From the NCBI GenBank assembly GCA_036971715.1, contig JAVHJL010000003.1:4278001-4342000 (forward strand): 64,000 bases of DNA, given 5' to 3'. The position numbers and the translations under genes are program-made. How positions within the stretch are numbered: position 1 is the stretch's first letter; every line of letters begins with the position of its first letter. Of this stretch, positions 57,591-64,000 are shown in pieces. Under the pieces are notes generated by a model that saw only the letters and a list, made by a program, of their open reading frames with translations, searched no databases and was not told the origin of the DNA. Source of the DNA: Arthrobotrys musiformis (taxonomy: Eukaryota; Ascomycota; Orbiliomycetes; Orbiliales; Orbiliaceae).

Positions 57591-58949
57591 CTAGGTAGAA
57601 TAACTACCAATAGGATCGGGGTGGGGTGTTACTTCTGCCATTGTGAGCATCTTTAGGTTATATTGGGTAACTCTCCCACGACAGTGGTCATTGAAGGCGT
57701 TTTTGGAGTAGCTAGACCTAAAGGCCCACTGTATCGCTAGCTTTTCCTCGCCGCCAATCTCGACACGGAGCAAGTCAGAGGCTTTAATATTTTTCCAATC
57801 TACCATTCTTTCATATTTTGTGGCCTTGTGATCGAAGATGTGGGCGATAATGAGATCGCGTTTCGTCAAGTATTTGAGGTATTCGGGCATTTCATTCTTT
57901 TGGTAGCGATTTCGGCAGGACCAAGTAAATTCCTGGAAATGAGGGTTCATTCCGTTGCTTCCCTCGCCCCACAAATAAACTCGCCGAAGAGAAGATACCA
58001 ACTCCTTCGAAACATCAACCTCGGTGATTATAATCTCGTCAATAGGAACTCGGTGCTTCAGGTAGCCTGCAAACATGTCAGCTACCTCCCGCTGGGGAGT
58101 CCAGTAAGTTAACGCAGATTGGCCACTGAGGTCTCCTGGAAAGCTTCCGAACCTTCCTTCAGTAACTAATCCTGACTTTGGGTTATAGAAACTTCTCGCC
58201 CTAACCGCGGTCGTAGCCCTATATAATTTGGTCCCGTTGCTATCTGGAACCGGTGTAGCAGGCTCCTCTTTTGCGTTCTGGGGTTTCCGATGGGTAGGAG
58301 ACGGCAAAGAAGGAAATTTGCTAGGTGAGCTTGCCCGGCGCACTCTCTCTTTCTCGTCCACTTTAAATCCCGTGGATTTGAGGTGGTCGGCTACCGTAGC
58401 AAAACGCTCTTGAAGATATTGGAGAGAACGGTATGTCCATTCCACTGAATCTATGAGCCAATGTTGACAAGAGGCTGTGTATCGGATGATTTCGTATTCT
58501 GGTAAAAGGATTGCGGTCTTTAATCTATCCGATATACCGATACTATCCATGTAGGCGGACCAATCATCTTCGCTATTTATCGCCTGCTCGGGGCCCGTGT
58601 GGTCACGAATGAAATCGAGAAGGAATTGTAAGAAACCTTCGTCAGATTTCTCATCATCCGGAACGCCCTGCCATGAATTCCAGATACTTTGCGCCTTTTC
58701 GCTGCCAAAGCCGACAATTTCGGCTGTTTCTCGGCTTTGCAGGACTAGCGGTATCTCTATAAACTCTTGGGCTTCATGTATAGAGGCCGATGAGAAAACT
58801 CTCGTCCCGTCGATGAAATTCGGGGACGTAAAGTGGCTGGGCGAGAGTGACGAAGGAGATATCCTCCTCTTTTCGCCTTGCAGTGGTAGAAAGAGTCCTA
58901 GCTTCTCGAAGTAACTCGCCAGTTCGGCGCTTACAACCGTGGTAGACAT
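57591..58949 (-). CDS. Hypothetical protein with possible ADP-ribosyltransferase-like segment
   Basis: Single-exon frame; the first ATG at 58949 (MSTTVVSAELASYFEKLGL) gives 452 residues. The N-terminal half is helical and acidic with no recognised domain. From about residue 235 the sequence GTKLYRATTAVRARSFYNP, GRFGSFPGDLSG, ALTYWTPQREVADMFAGY and IDEIIITEVDVSKEL follows the order of elements seen in ADP-ribosyltransferase-like fungal proteins: Tyr-Arg start, aromatic-Thr strand, Glu-containing late strand. This is a weak fold guess, not a catalytic assignment. No signal peptide. The tail is short and uncharged. Confidence 0.6.
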   Translation of the reverse strand: MSTTVVSAELASYFEKLGLFLPLQGEKRRISPSSLSPSHFTSPNFIDGTRVFSSASIHEAQEFIEIPLVLQSRETAEIVGFGSEKAQSIWNSWQGVPDDEKSDEGFLQFLLDFIRDHTGPEQAINSEDDWSAYMDSIGISDRLKTAILLPEYEIIRYTASCQHWLIDSVEWTYRSLQYLQERFATVADHLKSTGFKVDEKERVRRASSPSKFPSLPSPTHRKPQNAKEEPATPVPDSNGTKLYRATTAVRARSFYNPKSGLVTEGRFGSFPGDLSGQSALTYWTPQREVADMFAGYLKHRVPIDEIIITEVDVSKELVSSLRRVYLWGEGSNGMNPHFQEFTWSCRNRYQKNEMPEYLKYLTKRDLIIAHIFDHKATKYERMVDWKNIKASDLLRVEIGGEEKLAIQWAFRSSYSKNAFNDHCRGRVTQYNLKMLTMAEVTPHPDPIGSYST

Positions 58950-60000
58950 GCTGGTCACTTTGCGTGGGAACGGGGCCACTTAGGCTTGAAATTATTTATT
59001 CTGGGCTTCGGTCAGCCGTCGGTTCGCCGTCGACGAGGCGGGATGCTATGAGCACAACTGCGGTAGAACAGGCTTGTAGAAATTTGGGCTGGTTGGTCGT
59101 GGGTTGAATAGGTTGTGAAAATGGCTCAGTCTTTTGCAAAGGGATGAAAGAATAGAGAAAAGGAAAACAGGCTCGGTATGACCGTCGGGGCTGGAAAGTG
59201 ATGCCGGTGTATTTGCGCATAGTATTCCGAGATTCGAGCCCGGTTTGACGGGGGAACCACGTGGAGGAGCGTCGAAACGCTGATGCATGAAGCGACGAGT
59301 GATTTTTAAGCTACTTTTATCAGGGCAAAGATGGTATCGATTGATATGAGACTATATAATTTCGAGAAGGCCCATCGTGCTCAGTAACAATTTAGCGAGG
59401 TAAAAAGTCTCAATCAAGTGTCTACCTAGGCGGGATACCTAACAGCCGTAGACACAGTTGACATGATCGGCTTCGAGCTGTAGCTTAAACTGGTATATTT
59501 ATCTCCGGTCGAAAAACCTGCAAGCGAAACTATCTAGCTCCGCACATTCCTCGTCATAATCTAGTTTTTTCCAACTCTTGATGAACGCTTGGAACAAAAT
59601 TATTTCGGACCTAGATCTGCAGGCTTGGAAGCAAATATAATTCCTTCCCAGGGAAGATTACCGCCCCCGTCCATTAAAACACAATCTCTACATTTACGCA
59701 GCTTTTGTCTGGTCACCTTTATAAATTTACTAGAATTGATTGATTTTTGAAGCCAATCGGCTAAGAAATATTTATCCGCAATGGTTGGACTAAAGTAAGA
59801 CAAAGTCTCCCACAAGAGGAGAGGCTTCTATGCATATATAGATCTGGGCCCGTACTGACTCGTCATAAAGGAGGAACGAAGAACGATCCAAAGGCAGAAA
59901 ACGTCCCCGAACTCTCAAGACGGAATCGTTGTTGTTCGCGGAATATGAAGAGATTACACCACTAGCACTACCGTCTACCAGGTTAGAGGATCCAGATCTG
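58950..60000. other. Divergent intergenic region
   Basis: About 1.05 kb between the minus-strand gene ending its 5' side at 58949 and a plus-strand gene model from 60001. The frame at 59929 that leads into the next model lacks an ATG. No repeat or RNA gene seen. Confidence 0.35.
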
Positions 60001-61173
60001 ATGCCGATATTGCGAGATGACACCCAGTCGGGTACTCTTGTAGGTATCAACCGAAGCAATATAGATTTTCTGCCGGGTATCTTTGGGCGCCAATTACAGA
60101 TTGATGACGAGGAAATGTTTGACTACGAGCTCGAAGAGGAGACATCGAGTGATCGCGAGCCTGAAGGTAATGTCTCCGGTTACGAGCCTGACGAAGAAAG
60201 CGGTGATTGCGATGGCGAGAGTATGGGTTTTGGTATGTATAGCGCTGCCTTCAAATCGGTAAAATACCACCAGGGGAAATTAGGAGAACTGACAAATACA
60301 CGCATGATTGATGCATATGATTACCTGCAGGTATTGGCTTTAAGATAGCTTCCGGCCGTAGAAGACGCTCGGATAAGGTAAAAGCCCTTGCTATACAACT
60401 TCAGTTGGCTGGTGCACAAGGTCTTAACGCTGTATTGACGTTATTATATATAGACTTCTCTAGCTGTTGATAGAGTAGCGAAGGCGTTGATTTCTAGGTT
60501 CAAATCATTTTTTAGAGAAGGGGTTATGTACTTCGCAGGGGGGTTCGCCATGCGTGTAAAGGGAGACTCTAGAGCAACAACTGTGAGTATAACGAATTCG
60601 CGAGCACCTAAGAACGTTTAAACATTTAGCCAAGAGCGTGGGCGCCGGGAGATGCATAAAACCAAGATAGACCCGAGAGCTAAAATTTACTCGCGTATAC
60701 AGGATATCGACATCGAAGTATCACAACGCAAGTACTTAAAAATTCTTGAGGTTAAAATCCAGCGTATCGGTTTCATTATAAAGAATACCTCAGCATACGG
60801 GTTTGATGCAGTGGACAAGGCCACAGGAATTCCGATCAACGTACGAATGACGCTATTTTCCAGAGTAGAGCCTCGATCGTACAAGCGTGGGGGATATCGG
60901 GTAGTATGTGACGATATACAGCTGGTCCAAAAACTGAACGCTTTGCCAAATCACGGGGACACAACGAGACAACGGACAGACATAGAGGATATCGGATTCC
61001 TATTAAGGCGAGGGATCCCGTGTATGAGAGGTCAAGTTGCAGAATTGTTTGATCAGAAAGAGGCATTATTGGAGGCAATTGCTAAAAGGAGAATCTTCAT
61101 CGAAGAGGGGAGAGTTAGGACGCTGATTGAAGGCCTGAGGGGAAAGAGCCTTGCCGTGCTGTTGAGGTCTTGA
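60001..61173 (+). CDS. Hypothetical multi-exon gene (tentative model)
   Basis: Open segments join in frame as exons 60001-60232, 60331-60420, 60464-60582 and 60637-61173, 978 nt, 325 residues. Intron 1 has a strong GTATGT donor and CTGCAG acceptor; intron 2 has a weak GTCTTA donor and is 43 nt; intron 3 has GTGAGT and uses an AG five bases after the first. The product has an acidic N-terminus (DDEEMFDYELEEETSSDREP), a basic stretch (GRRRRSDKVKALA) and a C-terminal 180-residue part rich in Ile, Arg and Lys (KYLKILEVKIQRIGFIIKN, YGFDAVDKATGIPINVRMTL). No family recognised. The frame is open 5' of the ATG, so an upstream exon is possible. If the weak introns are wrong, this is a decayed gene. 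Confidence 0.4.
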
Positions 61174-61924
61174 AGTTTAAGAACTTTGACGTACACGTAC
61201 AGTACTTTGTGCAGTAATTATAATGTTATTTCCCCTGTATATGAGTTACTGTTATAAAAGTATATAGGTACCTAGCCTCGAGACTAAGTAGGTATATATA
61301 TACATGTCGCCCCCCACGTCCCACCATCGACTGCCCCCTTAGCCCTTCCCCCGTACGAAAGAATTTGAAAAAACAGTGCACTCCATCGGATTCAAGATTA
61401 GTCTAGTATTTACAGCTAACCTCAAGCTACCTGTATACAATCTATCATAATTTATCTTTGACTCTAGATCTAGTACCCGTTGACCGATTTAGTCCGCTGC
61501 TTCATATTAAGTGGACTCCAAGTTAACGTTGGCGGGTTGTGTCTGTTGTATCACTGCATCCCCTGCAATGCCAAGTCCCTGAAGCCAAGCCGATCCAGAT
61601 GCGGGTACCCGCATTCACGTGACCGATCGCAAGCTGTTCACAAGCTTCTTGAGCGCAGTCTCATGCTTCCACATGCCACATTGACATCGCGGGGTCCTTG
61701 CTTCTGCCTCAACTCCATCTTCCAAAATCCACCAATGACAACCGTATGGCGGCACTGACACCGGACCATGCTCTGACGATACTTCACACTAATATTTTTT
61801 ACTATAATTTGATTTGGAATGCGAATCGAAGCGATGGGTGAGGTTGGTACCGTTATCCCTCTCTGCTCGTTCACCTAATAAGGGTATACGCGGTTGATAC
61901 TAAGAATCAATATGGCAAGCTTAG
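61174..61924. other. Intergenic region holding an unresolved first exon
   Basis: About 750 bp upstream of the TAPT1-family gene. Its first coding exon should lie here, because the reading frame enters at an acceptor (TTAG, 61921-61924) without a start codon. Candidates include the ATGs at 61819 and 61834, which share a frame that would need a weak GTTGGT donor. Confidence 0.35.
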
Positions 61925-64000
61925 GATCCAACTCCCCAAACGAAGGAAGGCGAACCATTCCTCCTCCCTCCTCCCGACTTCCTCATCCCCGATTCCACCG
62001 AAACCAACAGCGTTGAAAATAATTTAATACCACCGAAACGGACGACCTCGAGTTCTGAGAGTACCGATAATGGGTATCTTACTACCTCCACCGCATCGCC
62101 GGCCTTATCTGAGTGGGAGGATCCTGTGGTGGGTTTATCAACGATACCGTTGAAGGTTATTGCGATCCCCGAGGATGGGGTGCTCACTTCAACACCTGTC
62201 AGTTCGGAGGAAACACCGTTATCACCACGGTCCAGTATCGTTCCCGACACCTCGGGGAATGAATCGAGTAAAGGCGTTAGATCCGGAAGTATTGGTTCGA
62301 AAAGCGGGAGGAGTAGAGCTAGTAGCGTCAACAAGGACGATGCGACGAGGACGCAAAGGCCACAATTCCCGCCGCCGAGGCATTATAGCGTTTCTGGAAA
62401 TGTGAGGAGGGCGAAGTCGACGCCTCGGGTTGTCGTTAATTCTCTCGGTACGGGGGCATTGGTACCACCGACGCCGACGGTGAGGGATGGGAAGGTTGCG
62501 ACTGGGACGGCTGGGCAACAGACACCTACCGAAACCAAACATTCGAAGGACGCATCGACGACTGCTCCGATATCTATTGGGGATTATTTATACCTCTCGT
62601 TGGCGACGACACCGGCTTCGAATTACGATCTTGTGTCTGCGGAACTTCGGATTGAGAAGTTGATGAATTTCTTGTCTTTGCCGTTATACCTCGAGGGAGC
62701 GCTTTGGTTTGGATCTTTCGCCTGCCTGGACGGTTGGTTATGGAATTTTACGATTCTACCGATAAGATTTTTGACTGCTCTGTGGTTGTTATTGCTGTAT
62801 TGGATGAAGCTCATCGGAGAGATCGTGGCTTCTTTCGCGAAGTCCTGGTTGAGACCGGAGACGGCAATGATTGAGGCTCAGAGGAAACCGTCCGAGGATC
62901 AGGCTCCAACACCTACAACCACCGGTTCTGCTACCCCAGCTTCAGCTACTGCGACATCGGACCCGAAAAAGGACACGAAAAAAAGACGACTAGCCGCCCT
63001 CGCGAAACGACGTAAGACGTCGGATTTACAGCCTAATCATAAGGCTGATTTGCTCAAGGGCGCAGTTGTAATTTTCTCGTGCTGGATATTGATGGAATTC
63101 GATGCATCGAGGATGTACCATAGCATCCGTGGACAGAATGCTATAAAGTTGTATGTGATATACAGCGTGTTGGAGGTCGGGGATAAACTACTCTCTGCCA
63201 TCGGGCAGGATATATTCGAGTGTTTGTTCTCCCGGGAGTCATTGGAAAGACGGCCCGATGGGACGAGTAAAGTGCTCCGACCCTTCGGGTTTTTCTTGCT
63301 AGCGTTGGGTTATAACGTCCTCCATGCCACCGCGCTGTTCTATCAGGTTATTACGCTCAATGTGGCCGTGAACAGCTACTCGAATAGTTTGATAACATTG
63401 CTGTTATCCAATCAGTTCGTGGAGATCAAGACTACGGTCTTTAAAAGAATCGAAAAGGAGAATTTATTCCAGATGGCTTGCGCGGATGTGGTCGAGAGGT
63501 TTCAGCTGTGGTTGATGTTGATTATCATTGCCAGTCGGAATCTGGTGGAGATTGGAGTCGAAGGATTTCTAGGGGTGGGTGGCTTTGGATTAACAGGACT
63601 TGTATCTGCTGCTGGCCTGGGGCTGCCATCTACGACGGGACAGGCGATGAATACGGGCCTTCCGAATGCTTCTGTTTCATCCAGCAGTAGCAGCGGGGGC
63701 ATGTTCCTGCCTAAGAGTTTTACGATATTTCCGAAGTGGACGGGACAGGTTATGGGCCCGTTCTTGTTGGTGCTGGGTAGCGAGATGTTGGTGGATTGGT
63801 TGAAACATGCCTATATCACGAAGTTTAATAATATCAAACCGCAGATATATTCTCGATACCTAGACGTTTTGGCAAAGGATTATTATACGCATGTGAGTAT
63901 AGCTCACCCTCGAGAATCTACGGTGAACAAACGCTGATATCTTTTTGTTACAGGCCTTCGCAGAGGAAAACTTGATGAGACGACTGGGACTGCCAGTAAT
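61925..64000 (+). CDS. TAPT1/Emp65-family membrane protein (partial at both ends)
   Basis: Eukaryotic membrane protein family of TAPT1 (Emp65 in yeast, an ER protein of the SLP/EMP65 complex implicated in folding of membrane-bound substrates; Pfam PF05346). Exons 61925-63892 and 63954 to the window end, with GTGAGT donor and TTACAG acceptor. A long Ser/Thr/Pro-rich cytosolic N-terminus is followed by the conserved block SNYDLVSAELRIEKLMNFLS, several membrane helices (FTILPIRFLTALWLLLLYWM, LLKGAVVIFSCWILMEFDAS) and the signature MYHSIRGQNAIKLYVIYSVL, then EVGDKLLSAIGQD. After the intron the frame continues AFAEENLMRRLGLP and runs off the window. The first exon with the start codon is not identified. 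Confidence 0.82.

Overview
The window is nuclear DNA of a filamentous ascomycete (Pezizomycotina). Genes are split by short introns of roughly 43 to 160 nt with GTRNGT-like donors, CTAAC or CTGAC branch sites and YAG acceptors. The recognisable proteins are fungal: a Yrb30-type Ran-binding protein, Swf1-type palmitoyltransferase, BRCT/Myb/RCT Rap1, S28 carboxypeptidase, DUF2306 protein and Fnx/Vba-type MFS transporter. The high intron number in housekeeping genes (7 in the Ran-binding gene, 7 in RAP1, 4 in SWF1) and the long AT-rich gaps would suit an early-diverging class such as Orbiliomycetes or Pezizomycetes; that is inference. I see no virus, transposase, CRISPR or bacterial-style operon.

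Layout. 0-9 kb: gene-free stretch, then the Ran-binding gene and an APH-fold kinase-like gene (both minus) and a small basic hypothetical gene (plus). 9-19 kb: a short secreted peptide precursor with a Kex2-type site, a secreted S28 peptidase, a hypothetical gene, and the GDP-mannose pyrophosphorylase A-type gene. 19-31 kb: DUF2306 membrane protein and secreted alpha-carbonic anhydrase (minus), MFS transporter (plus), a gap of about 2.5 kb holding at least two candidate small secreted proteins, then methionine sulfoxide reductase B. 32-36 kb: a secreted protein of about 1438 residues with low-complexity Gly/Thr/Ser linkers and nine divergent cysteine-rich PAN/Apple-like modules. 37-47 kb: F-box gene, SWF1, RAP1 and a signal-peptide protein of unknown function. 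47-53 kb: mostly non-coding, with a MITE-like inverted repeat, a 12-bp minisatellite and a multi-exon C2H2 zinc-finger gene. 53-64 kb: a PPOX/FNR-fused flavin oxidoreductase, three hypothetical genes and a truncated TAPT1/Emp65-family membrane gene at the right edge.

How the genes relate. There is no operon or clear biosynthetic cluster. The common theme is secretion and the cell surface: at least four secreted products are well supported (S28 peptidase, alpha-carbonic anhydrase, Kex2-type peptide, nine-module protein), two more small ones are tentative, and a GDP-mannose enzyme homologue could serve glycosylation of such proteins. Whether these neighbours are co-regulated cannot be read from sequence. 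Exon coordinates were assigned by hand from splice signals and reading-frame continuity; where they come from that alone, the entry says so.
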